Positions 46,476 to 57,665 of a stretch of DNA of 64,000 bases are shown in pieces. The notes under the pieces are model-generated. The model was given only the letters and a program-made list of their open reading frames with translations. It did no database searches and had not been told where the DNA came from. Within the stretch, counting starts at the first letter, position 1. Each line of letters opens with the position of its first letter. The DNA comes from Pestalotiopsis fici W106-1 (Eukaryota > Ascomycota > Sordariomycetes > Amphisphaeriales > Sporocadaceae), in NCBI RefSeq assembly GCF_000516985.1, contig NW_006917091.1, forward strand, positions 5,204,518-5,268,517. Reading direction: 5' to 3'. The position numbers and the translations under genes are program-made.

Positions 46476-49400
46476 GGTGGCGGTTCCTTTCGCGGGGGGG
46501 TTGCGCTGACGGATGGAAGGGTTCGATCTCGAGAAGGTCGACGGAAAAAAATATCTCGTGGGTTGCTCGTGGGATCCGCGTGCCGGGGGTTGGCGATGGG
46601 GGTTCTGGTATTGAATGAGTAGCCGTGGAAATGACGAATTGCCTGTCCTGCCTCTGCTGCTTCAGGTATTTTCGAAATTGTGGCGTGGTGCTTGTCACAA
46701 CTATGACTCTTTCGGCACAGCTGTCAGAGTGGGATGACGGCTCCAAGCTGCTAGGTGTTCAGCTGGCGGCTTTGATAAGATAGAGACTTTACGCGGGGCA
46801 AGAACCCCACCAAGAAATAATGGCCTGGCTGGAAGCTGGGGCAGGAGACACTATACTACCATGTTGTGCCCCGTGTCGTGATAGTTCGTATATAAAGGCA
46901 TCATGCTCAATTTACGAGTCTTGCAATGCATCAATTACAAGTTGATTGATACATGTAGTGTTGGAATCATTGTTGATAACAATGCAAAGGCGATTCATAT
47001 GGAATCACAACGTACACTTTCAAAAGCTAGATCACCACGTGGGCATGCAGGTTATGTACAAGATGATCTCTTGCAGAAACTGCATCATCAGAGTTTGGGA
47101 TTTTACAATATTATACAACTCTATTCATTGCTATACATGTAGATTCCATGTGTATGCGACTTTCAAGTAATCAAAAATCACATCATCACAGACATTAGTG
47201 GGGTAAAAATTAACGACAGCCTCAAATAAAACGCCAAAATTCCTAGACGAGCGAAACGTCTCATGATCAAATGGCAGATTGTATAAGTACGCGTATACTC
47301 ATTCCAAGTCATCTCAGATTCCTGATTTATAGGACCGGCGGAGTCTTAGAAATAATCTGCAGCGTGTTTAGGTTTCGAAGCAGGACACAGCCCTCGGCAC
47401 GTACTCCTTGTATCTTATACCACGTCTTGCTAACGATCCGTTGGCCATAATGTCGGCAAAATGTGTCTCTTCTCCTCGTACAGTATCTGTCTACCTCGCT
47501 AAAGTTTGGTTTGTTGCCAAAAATATATATCATGAAGTAAGTGGTAAGGCTGCTCGCTCGTCTTGTGTTGTCGGCTATGGCTAAGAATACCCAGCCGACG
47601 CCGGTGAAGAGGCAGAATGTCAGATTTGTCGACACCATCGTCTCCTTGTGAGATACCAAACGCTCCAAGAGCCCCAGAAATTCAAGATATTAGCCGTGTC
47701 TGCACACCCCTTCTCGAAGATGGGCAACCGATTTACTGGGTTAAATGTGTTGCATTTTGGCCGGAGAGAAATGCTCTCATTGGCACGACCATCGGGTTAC
47801 AGGGTGGCTTCTATTGTGTAAGTGGGTTAAAAATAACTCTCTTGGGTTGTGCAGCGCAACACCAGTAAGAAATCTCTCGGTCTGGCAGACTAATGGGAAG
47901 CATTTTCACGGCACCATCATAGGTATTGGTCGTCGGTTGAGACTGAAAAGGCCTTTGCAGATGGATGGCACTCGACGACAATCGTAGGTGTCGGGCGACC
48001 TTGGTAACCTAGCGATCTACCTAGCCACTGAACGCGCGCAACAGGCCTGCGCTTGGTGAGATTTGGGGGTGTGGTTGACACATTTGTGCGTACATGAACA
48101 TCAAGTACAACTCGACATTGGCTTGTTGCTCAACCTCTTGGAAACCATTTATGGGACTACAACAGAAACAGGTATTCAATCAATTGCGCCTCCATTGTCC
48201 TACCTCTCGAGCTCACTTTGCCTACTTGTCAACTGCTGATCTGATGGTCAACCCCCAGACCCGACTTGACATACACTACTACAGTGGCAGTGGTAATGGA
48301 GCTACGGAGCTCGTCCACCAATTCAGCCATCTCGTTGCAAAGAAGTGTTGGGTTACACTTTTTTTGCTGACGGCAGATGCACCACGACATTATGACTTGG
48401 GACTCGACTAGAGCGGCGACCGGGCAGACATTGACATTTGTTTGCCTTGTAACAAATGGCAATGAACCTACAGTCTTGGCCCTTCCGCCCAAGATATTCG
48501 ACCTGCAATTCCCGGGCGCTTTCTGAAAAGCAGAATTGCAACACCAATGTTGGGTTGCCACGGCCTTTTTGAATTAGAAGCCGACATGAGCAATCAAATC
48601 TCCTGTCTGCACAGGTGGCCCAACACAGACATTGCATCCTCATTGCTCATGTATGCGCTGTGCTTTCGGGCCTCAAGGGCGTACTATGTACTGTGCATTC
48701 CAGGACAAGACGACATGCAAGGAGACAGGCTGGACGACAAATGTAACGAAACTTGGTCGCGATTGGGTACATTGCACTTGGTACCATGGCATTTTTACCG
48801 CCCACTCCCGGACCCCCATGCAATATGATCGCTGGGCATCACGCATCTTGACGCCGTGATTGGACAGTTGTTCATGCGCTTGCAGGCGGCACAACACTTC
48901 TCTGCCTATCACGCTCCGAGATCAGCGACCGGGGGGTAGATGAAAGCGCCGGACATGGTTGCGGCGGCTGGTTCCTCATGTCCAACCAGATCACGGTGCC
49001 CGCCCCCCTCTCCACTCAACCTTGCTCGGACTGGTCCCTGGTTCCCATTTTGTTCTCATTGTGACCTCTTTTCATCCTCGCCTGTCAAAAGCCTGTGTAA
49101 ATTTCGCATCTCCCCAATTGCGCACCCAAAAAGGCGTCAGCAGCCAGCAATGGTGGTCCATGGGCTCGCCTGCATTTGGCCTGGTTGTTGGCTGCAACGA
49201 CCGACCAGGGAGGCAATGCCACAGTTGGCGATCGACTGTACCTTGGTCTGATAGATGCACTACAACAGCTAGGTAGGTCAATGTAAGGGAGAAAGCCGTA
49301 TATACTATCTGTTATATTGTACTGTTCACGAGCATACATGTATACGATGCTATTCGCGTACCGTGTCCACCACCGACCCCCTCTCCTCAAATACATTTAC

Positions 49401-50078
49401 GGTGCCTCTTGATATTACACCTAGAACTCATGAACGTGTTTTTCCCCTCCCTTCCCTTCCCTCCGCTCCCTCGCACTCGAGCAGAGGTCTGTATTCCTTT
49501 CTCATGCGTGAAACTCAGACTGTCAAGTTCCGGTTTGAGCTGAGCAAGAAAAAATATCAATCTCACAAAGCTAGAGACTCGGTACTCGGCTCTTGAGACC
49601 TGGTCGACGACCTGGTGCCACTTCCATCAGGGCCTGGGCGTCTATTTTTCTCTTCAGATCTGCCCATTGAGGGATTGCAGCTCTACTCAACCGCCCTATC
49701 AGAGGACTGACCAGTGAAATTTCAATACACCCCGGTCTCTGGTGAGGAACCCTATTGCCTCTTGCATACCCACCTCCACTAACGGCCCCATGCAGCCGCT
49801 GCCCTCAACGATCGAATGAGAATGTGAATGTCCTAACCCAGGCGCCTATTCATAATCGACATCTCTCCCATCTGGCCCCGACCTGAAGAATTTCTCTTTT
49901 CTCCGGTAGCTGGCCTCATTTCAAACCAAGAAAAAAAAATTGTTCTCAAATTGCTTCGTTGCTTTCCTTGGGTAACAGTTCTCTTACATGAGCTCCCCAT
50001 CCGTGAAGCCTATATAGTTACTCTCGCAATCCACAACGTATAGATCGCTCGGTTCCCTCTCTTTTCAGTAACGCCACA
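46476..50078. other. 3.6-kb divergent intergenic region
   Basis: Separates the eIF2 gamma start (minus) from the start of a membrane-protein gene (plus). I see no gene. ORFs of up to about 110 codons occur on both strands but lack recognisable motifs and overlap one another. The last 600 bp before 50079 are CT-rich, suggesting a long leader. Confidence 0.5.
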
Positions 50079-51664
50079 ATGGGTCCTTCCGACGACAGGA
50101 GGCGGCCAGCCGCTCTTGATTTGACTCCTACACGATCATCCTCGAACGGATCTTCCTCAACCACATCTTCGCTCAAGCCGCCGAGGACACCGAGGTTCGC
50201 CGAGGCAACTGCAGTACATTCTCCCATCGATGGAAGGAACCCGTTTTCGGAGAGATCAGAGATTGCACAGGCTCAGCCAGCAGATGTCGGTTTTGGATAC
50301 ATTGGCAATGGAGCATCCGGAAGGGAATCAGTCAATGTTCCCATGACACCAGCATCACCACTCAAGAGTGCCATGAGGGTACCTGGCACACCAGCAAGGA
50401 AAATCGAGAACCCTCTCAGCCCAACATTCAGAGAAGAGGAGATTCTCGAGAAGCGCGAAAAGGATACAGACAAGGAGCAAGCCAACGACCTGGTACGTCT
50501 CTGTAAAATACACACAACTTATTGGATCACACTAACACTGGCTGCTTATAGAAAATCAAGACCAGAGTGAGGTTGGCCAAGTTCGCCCTTCGCGGTGTCA
50601 ACTTCAGCTGCAGTCTGATTGTCTTATCAATGCTGTCATCCTCTTTTGCCATCTTCAACGCTACCAAGGCATTGCCAGCACAAAATGGATTGCCTGCTTG
50701 GGCTTCGAACACGAATTCATGGCCGCAAAAGGTCGTGCTGGCTGCCTCTTGTGTATCTCTCGCTATTTGTGTCTTGGTCTTTGTCGGTTACTGTCGAGGC
50801 GGCCACCACAGAGCCGAGAAGGTTGGTGTCTATTACACGCTGTTTGCCGTTGGCTGGTTCATCTTCAGCATGGTCATGTGGGTGGTAGCCGCCGGTGTCC
50901 TGCAGTACAGCAAGAGCAACAGCAACAACCAGGACATGTGGGGATGGGCTTGCGTCCAGAATCACCGTTCCGAATTGTTCCAAGACAAGGTCGACTACGC
51001 TCTCGTCTGCAGACTCCAGGTAAGTCGATTATGATCCATAAATCAAACGTGCTACTGCAGATGCTGACTGATTACATAGAACTGGGCTCTCATCTGCATC
51101 ATCATTGAAATCGTCATTGAAGTTATTAGCATCACGCTCTACAGCGTCGTTTTCTACCGCTACTACACCAAACGCCGCCTGACAAAGTCCATGGATATGC
51201 GGGATCGCGCCCGTTCAGATCTGTACTTGGCTCAACTGCGCAGCCAGTCTGCCCCCAACACTCCGGGCTTCGGCCCCAAGTCGCCTGCCTTCTCTCAGTA
51301 TGCCATGTCGCCGCGCTTCCCTCCGTCAGCCTACAAGTCACTCGATGACATTTCGGAGGCGCCAACTTTCACTCCTGCTGGGCCTGTTGTCGAGCCGCAG
51401 TCCACGTTTGCAAGCGCTTCGCCGAGTTCTCCAGCCAAGCCCTTCAGCCTTCAAGCACCTCCCAAGAAGGCTCGCGGTGCTACCCCCAAGCAAGGCTATC
51501 TGACAACACCAGACTCGCCCAATGCACCGGAACCAAACTTCACCTCCAGCCAGCACGCCCCAGTCGCTCCTGGCGAGGTGCAATACGCCGCCGTGCCTAT
51601 TCCTGGCGCATATGCGGACGCAGCAGTCAAAAGCCCACCGGCTAGTCAGTTCACCTTCCGGTAG
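50079..51664 (+). CDS. four-helix (MARVEL-like) integral membrane protein, fungal
   Basis: Three exons: 50079-50492, 50552-51019 and 51080-51664, giving 488 aa. The N-terminal 140 residues are disordered and rich in Ser, Pro and Thr, with many TP/SP sites. Four membrane segments follow: FSCSLIVLSMLSSSFAIF, VVLAASCVSLAICVLVFVGY, YTLFAVGWFIFSMVMWVVAA and NWALICIIIEIVIEVISITLY. The C-terminal 190 residues are again disordered, with SPNTPGFGPK-type motifs. Both tails should face the cytosol if there are four helices. The layout resembles fungal MARVEL-like plasma-membrane proteins, including some annotated as hyphal-anastomosis proteins; I cannot confirm that link from sequence. The many proline-directed sites suggest control by MAP or cyclin-dependent kinases (inference). 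Confidence 0.85.
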
Positions 51665-52759
51665 TTTGGAGGCGTCGAATTTGAAGTTTTAAGGACCAAC
51701 TAGGATGAAAAAGAAAGAAAGAAAAACTCCAGGCCTTTTCCTTTGTTCAGCTGGCTTGGATGATGGACCATGGTTATGGAAATGATGTGTGCGTTTATAC
51801 AGCGACAGACTGGCTGTTCTGCACACAAACAACAACGAGAGGAGGCGTTTTATGGGATCGCAGCGCACCAAATACCTTTATACCACCTGTGGATTGCGAA
51901 ACTTGCACGATTTTACTTTTTTCTGACAATCGCAAATTTGCAGAGTCACTCGCTGGCTACGAACAGCAAATTTTCCTTCTTATATAAATGTAATTACTTG
52001 TACAATTCGAAAACATTTGAGAACATCTTTCCTGGCTTTCATTCAGCATGGTTAGTGAAAATGACCTGATATTACTATTTTTGCTCAACTTGCGATTATG
52101 TCGGTAAAGACATCGACAATAACTATCGAAGGGGAAAAAATAAGACTCCCTCCAGTCATTGAATGCATTTTTGCTCGTCTCATAATGCTGTAGTTCATCT
52201 GATCCTAAATGCTATGCAATGCAGTAAGACATGGAATCCGCTGAAGAATCGCTTCCGTCCCGCGAGGTACCTCGGGTTTCATACACTGGATATTGATAAG
52301 GCAGAACAATGTATCATACAAACAGCCGAGACATCACTCACACCTAGATTGCTTCGAGAAGGGCCATTATACGCGGCCCATCTGCGTCACGACTTACACG
52401 GGAATACACAGAGGTTCAGATCCACCCGTCTGCCAGGTGCAGGGAAAGACAGCCAACTGCATGTTCTAGACCTGTAGGTCGAAGCTCGGTGGGAACCCCC
52501 CGGGGCTCCACTGGCGAGTACCGACCACTGGAGTTGAGCTGTTCAGTCCAGTTTGAGCCCAGTCTAGCGCGTCCATACCTATTGCAGCTCTCTCCTGATC
52601 CACGTTCGTTATTCAGTCGCATCTCGAAGCTCTCCCCTTTATAGAACGATCCGGCCAAGAGAAATCCAGGCTTGAGACACATCAACAACCAGAGTCAACC
52701 TACCCAATCCAGTCGCTCCTTTGACCCATTTCCTTATTCTTTTTTCTATACTAGCAACA
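51665..52759. other. intergenic region upstream of uridylate kinase
   Basis: 1.1 kb with the 3' UTR of the membrane-protein gene and the uridylate kinase promoter. The final 100 bp are CT-rich. No gene seen. Confidence 0.5.
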
Positions 52760-54134
52760 ATGGCCGCCTCTATGCAACGCCTCCTCTGGCGGCAAGCCAG
52801 CAGAGCCTCATTCTCTTCCGTCTGTTCCTCTTCTTCCATCGCTGGCCGAGTCCAAGCCCGCGCGTCCTTCGCTTCTTCCGCCCTTAGCAGAGCCACGACA
52901 GCAGCACCACGAACCCCTACAAAGATCGCTACTACCGCAGCTCGGAGGGCCTACAGCACAGAACCCCCCAAGGGCTCCAACAACAGCATCAAGTTCTGGC
53001 CCTTTGTTGTCATTATTGCCCTCGGAACTGGAGGTTACGCCATGATTGTAAACAGGAGAGCCGGTATGTTTTCAGCCTTTGAGACTTCCCCTATATCAAG
53101 CTCGGAGGACCAGGGGGGATGAGCAATTACATCACTAGACTCCTTGAGCAACCCCCGGGTTAAAAGGAGGAGCTCAAGTGAGCACGCACTTGCCCTCTAG
53201 GCGCCGTAGTAGCCTTTGCTTTCCAAGGAAATTGTGATCAGGAGGTCGTCTCATGCGCGACCACGCCAAAACCCCTTCCTGTGACCACTTCTAGCCGCCC
53301 AGTTCCAAGATTGCATACCTCCCACCACGACTCTGTAACATTATTACCTTGCTTCAAACTGCCCGTCCGCGTTTACTTGATCATTCCTAATCCAAACCAC
53401 TATTGCACGTTTGATGTTCCACTAGCGGCTAATACAATATTTCTTGTCGATTAGAAATGCCTGCCTCCGAGAAGAACGCTCAGCTCCCGGCTCCCAGCAA
53501 GTCGACCCCTACCCTCTCCGGCGATGATGTGACCGTCGTCTTTGTGCTCGGCGGCCCCGGTGCCGGCAAGGGCACCCAGTGCGCCAACCTCGTCAAGGAT
53601 TACGGCTTCACCCACCTGTCGGCCGGCGACCTGCTGCGCGCCGAGCAGGAGCGTCCCGGCTCCCAGTTTGGTGACCTGATCAAGGACTACATCAAGAACG
53701 GCCTGATTGTGCCCATGGAGGTGACGGTGCAGCTGCTCGAGAACGCCATGGTCGCGGACCTGGACAAGAGCGGCAAGGGCGACATCAAGGGCCGCAAGGG
53801 CAAGTTCCTCATCGACGGCTTCCCGCGCAAGCTCGACCAGGCTCACAAGTTTGAGGAGTCTGTCTGCCCGGCCAAGATGGTGCTCTTTTACGACTGCTCC
53901 GAAAATGAGATGGAGAAGCGTCTGCTCATCCGCGGCCAAACCAGCGGCCGCAGCGACGACAATGCCGAGAGCATCCGCAAGCGCTTCCGCACCTTTGTCG
54001 AGACCAGCATGCCCGTCGTTGACTACTACCAGACCCAGAACAAGGTGGTCAAGATCAATGCCGAGCGTGACCCCGAGGTCGTTCACAAGGACACTCAGAA
54101 GCAGGTTGAGGCTCAGCTTGGCAAGAACTTCTAG
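52760..54134 (+). CDS. ura6: uridylate kinase (UMP/CMP kinase) with mitochondrial-type leader
   Basis: Phosphorylates UMP (and CMP) to the diphosphate using ATP. Two exons, 52760-53063 and 53455-54134, with a 391-nt intron, several times longer than most others here; 327 aa. Exon 1 encodes a Ser/Ala/Arg-rich presequence with [10 protein letters not shown] (an R-x-Y|S processing-like site near residue 66), then one hydrophobic segment [19 protein letters not shown] (79-97). Exon 2 encodes the kinase: P-loop [10 protein letters not shown] (about 132-141), [12 protein letters not shown], the NMP-binding [13 protein letters not shown], and the lid with [11 protein letters not shown]. Exon 2 has its own ATG (53457), so an internal start would give a 225-aa soluble enzyme like the yeast one. 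A membrane-anchored, intermembrane-space-facing form and a cytosolic form are therefore both possible (inference). Confidence 0.92.
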
Positions 54135-54413
54135 ATGAAGCGCCACGTACGACGAATGTTTCGAACTCATAGCCCCAAAGATCGCCCCTTTCACGAAAAT
54201 ATCAAACGCATAGAAGTAGTAGAGGCCATTGGTGATCTGCCAGAGCACCGTCAAGCCTACAGATCAAACGCTCTAGATGGGGAGGATATAGTAGACTACT
54301 ATCCTCGATCTGGTCCATATTACACAGTGTATGAAGAGCCTTGGCGGGAGGAATCCAGGCTTTCCCGAATGGGCTACCATGGTTGGGAGGATTATCAGCG
54401 TGGAACTTGGTAA
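54135..54413 (+). other. 92-codon ORF in frame right after the ura6 stop
   Basis: The ura6 TAG is followed at once by ATG and an open frame of 92 codons in the same reading frame (MKRHVRRMFRTHSPKDRPF... ending HGWEDYQRGTW). The peptide is charged and Tyr/Trp-containing with no known motif and no peroxisomal tripeptide. It could be a chance 3' UTR frame, a readthrough extension, or a separate small protein. The stop context (TAG A) is not the strong TGA-CTA readthrough type. Confidence 0.25.
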
Positions 54414-55113
54414 TAGAGAAAAGAAAAACACAACAGGATAGAGGCAGCACGGCTGCAGTAGAAATGCGTGCCTTTCATGCCCCTTGTCTTTGACTTGGCT
54501 GTATAGAATACATCTGTATATTTTCCACCCAGCAGAAGTTCCATTCCTTTCAGTGATTTACCATATTCACTCGAAATCTCAAATCACGACAAGTTCAAGA
54601 TGATAAGACGCAGTATTCTGTTTTGGGGTGAATTTATGGCATGCATTTTGTTTGTCTCTATCTCTCTCTTCCAAACGGCTTTCCCCGAGGGCCCCCCGTT
54701 TCTTTTTAATACGGATGGATTTCCGAGACCCTTCTTTCCGAGGGCCTCTCGCCGATCGAGGTTCAACTCTGAACTGGTGGTTAGAGTCAGGGGGGCTGGC
54801 GTGCCTTGTTTTCTCACTCTCGACATTCTCCCACCCCCTTTCTTACTCCTCTTTCGCGCTTCATCCCCTCTTTGGAAATAATCATGTTGCTCGGGACAAT
54901 ACAGAATGTTTGCATCATGATGATCGCCATGCCATGCCATGCAATTTCATATCACGTATTTTTTTCTCGTTCACCATCCATTACGCCTCTGAAAGACCCA
55001 GTGTGAACTCTCGCTCTCTCCCTTCCGTGCCAGGCCCTTCGCGAAATTTTTGTAAATATCAAAAGCTGAGAAGCGTGGGAAGCCGAAAGTTAGCATTGCA
55101 GAAAGAAAGCAAT
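54414..55113. other. convergent 3' intergenic region
   Basis: 700 bp between the ORF after ura6 and the eIF3m stop codon. T-rich; an ORF that reads through here is the antisense of eIF3m and not a gene. Confidence 0.5.
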
Positions 55114-56502
55114 TTAGTCGTCGTCATCCGTCCGGGGCTTGGGCGGCGGTCGGTTGTCGCCTGCGTTTCCTCTGCGTCCGCCCCGCTGGGGCTTGTTGTC
55201 CTCGAGACCGGTACCGGCCAGCTTCCTCTCAATCTCCTCCTGCTCGCGCTTTCGGGCGGCCTCAACGTTGGCCTGCTCGCGTCGGAGAGCCTGGGCAACG
55301 TCCTTGAGAGTCGAGGCCCAGCCGTCGACGCGGTCGCTAAGCTCGCGCCACTGCTTCTCGCCAAAGACACGGTACCAAGCACGGTGAACCAGGAAGACCT
55401 TTTGGCGCTGGGACAGCTTGCCCTCAACCAGACCAGCGCGGATCACGTCAATGGTCCACAGCTCAATATCCTCTTCGGGAATCGACAGAGCCTCGGAGAT
55501 CTTGGCGTAGGGGATCTCACGGCTCTTGGACTCGGCGGCGGCAAGCGAGGCAAAAGTCAGCAGGCGCATCTTGCGGTTCAACTTGTCTGCGTCGAGGTTC
55601 TCCTTCTCGAGGAAACCAGCGTGCTCCTCGTCAAACTGCTTGTAGTCCTCCAAGTCCTTCTCGGCAAAGATCATGAGCAGGTCGTACCAGGTGGGTTGCG
55701 ACTCCTGGAGAGCAGACACGGCGGAGATGGCCAGGAGATCGGAGAAATCGAAATGTGTGGAAGAAAGGAGAGCGGACTTGACGGCGCGGAGGGTGAGCTT
55801 CTGAGCCTCCTCGGTCTTGTTGTCCTCATCGTCAAAGGTGCGGACAGCCTTGAGAATGTACTCGTAGGAAGTCCTACATTGTGGTTAGCGACAAAAGTCG
55901 GGAGAGACGGAAGTCCCATAGACAGTATAGAATCAAGAATTTAAAACTCACTTGTCGTCACCAGCTTGCGAGGCAGCCTGGGAGATCAGCTCGTAAAGCT
56001 TTCGCTCGTCCTCCTCATCGATATCCCACTGCTGCACCCAGCTTTCGAGCTTGGGCAGGTACTTCTTGAGCTGCTCAAACGTGCCGTTGTTGATGGTGAA
56101 CTTGACAATGGCCAGGAAGACGTGGTACCGGGTCTGGTCGTCGGGCTTGGTCATGTTGAAGATGTTGGTCAGAGCACCAAGAGCCAGACCGGGGCCGTTC
56201 TGAGGCGAGGTGGTGATGGGCTTGGACAGGTTGTCGCAGACTCTCGACAAGAACATGTTGGGGTTCTTGGACTGCAGGACGAGGTAGACGAGCAGGTTGT
56301 AGGCGGCGCTGAACTCGCGCTCGGGGACGGAGTTGAGGGCAGTAGAAGCGATGATGATCTTCTTGAGGACCTCATCCTGCTGGTCCTTCTCGATGAGGGG
56401 TTTGACCTCGGCACCGACGTTGACATAGTCAGCCATCTCCTGGGCCAGCTCGTTGAACGAGCCGTCCACGAAGACAAGCTGGGGCTGGAAGTTGGCGTCC
56501 AT
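55114..56502 (-). CDS. eif3m: translation initiation factor eIF3 subunit M (PCI domain)
   Basis: Non-core subunit of the eIF3 scaffold that binds the 40S ribosome. Two exons, 56502-55952 and 55873-55114, with a 78-nt intron (phase 2, restoring DDK-TSYEYILKAVRTF); 436 aa. The N-terminal half is helical. The PCI domain lies at about residues 210-370, with FDFSDLLAISAVSAL, KMRLLTFASLAAA and the winged-helix part ISEALSIPEEDIELWTIDVI followed by KVFLVHRAWYRVFGEKQW. The C-terminal tail is charged and ends KPRTDDDD. Fungal eIF3m proteins are commonly about 430-470 aa. Budding yeast lacks this subunit in its standard eIF3, while filamentous fungi and fission yeast keep it. Confidence 0.93.
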
Positions 56503-57665
56503 CGTGGCGGCGGAGCGTGTCTTGAATTATTTCTTTCCGAATAGCGCAGGCAGCGGTCGTTGGGGGGTTTCTACGCTGGCCGAAAGAAAAACGCGACGTC
56601 CTCGAATGGGATCTCGTGGGTGTATTGAGCGAGAAGATTCGGCTTTCTCTCGCTGTCGCTGCTGCTGCTTCTCGCGGTAGAAGGGGTCAACCGGTTCTCC
56701 AGTCGTCTATCTGCTACTACTAGTTGACTCGACCGACTCTGCACCTCCGCCGACCCAGAATGGCATCTTAGGGTTTATTCGGATTTGCGAGGTTTGTGGA
56801 CGCTAGCGGCTCGTCTAAGTGCATATGACTGCAGGATCAAGTTAGGCGGACTGGTACCCCGCCAAAGATCCAGTCCGCTAAATGCACATCCCGCCTCAGC
56901 TGTTATCGGTGCCCCACTATGAAAGATAAGAAATTCATTTTCGACCCCTCCAAAGGCGCCCCAGTCTGGGCTGTTTGCTAATCATACGGGACGCATTGCT
57001 TTCACATGATCGGTATAATAGACAGAGAGCACTGGCGGAATCCTATTCTTGTACTCTGATGTTGATCTCGTTTGACAAGTCCATTTTTTATGTTAACTGA
57101 TTATTGTTAGTTGCTTGATATAGATTCTGACCACCAGCACAAGATACATGTCGCATGAAGGTGGACTGGCATGACTTATATTGTTTGTGACAATTTACAT
57201 ACGCGTTTCAACTACTGAGCAGAACTTGAGCAGGTACTACAAACCATGACATACTCCCAGACTACCCATCGAGTAGTGATGTCCAGTGCAATTTGGCAAT
57301 CCCTCCCCACAACAAACACAAATAATGTAGAAACAAAACGCGATGTGGTATCATGATGTCCTTCACCCAGAGGCGCCATATTGCCCATTGTCTGGTAGCA
57401 CATACCGCGGCGCACTTCCTCGTGGGCGGTGGTGCCACTGTCCATTCCTTGACGTCCATCACATGCAAATCTGTGACACTCAGCATGGCTAGGTAAAGCC
57501 GGGTCGGCCGATGGGACTCTTCGTTCCTAATGTCGGGGAAAGCCTCTGGGGCGGGAAGATTGAAATTATTGATTCTTTTCTTTCATAGATGCTCCTGCCA
57601 AGTGCCAAATTGTGTTCCTTGTATGAAGATCACATGCAGTAACAAACCAGCGCATTTCATATTAC
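56503..57665. other. intergenic region
   Basis: 1.16 kb holding the eIF3m promoter and the 3' region of the zinc-finger gene. No gene seen. Confidence 0.5.

Noticed and set aside
53451..54254. 267-codon minus-strand ORF antisense to uridylate kinase
   Set aside because: Shadow of the kinase frame; Leu/Ala/Val-rich with no domain.
54628..55944. 438-codon plus-strand ORF antisense to eIF3m
   Set aside because: Its open frame comes from codon bias of the PCI-domain gene on the other strand; no independent motif is seen.
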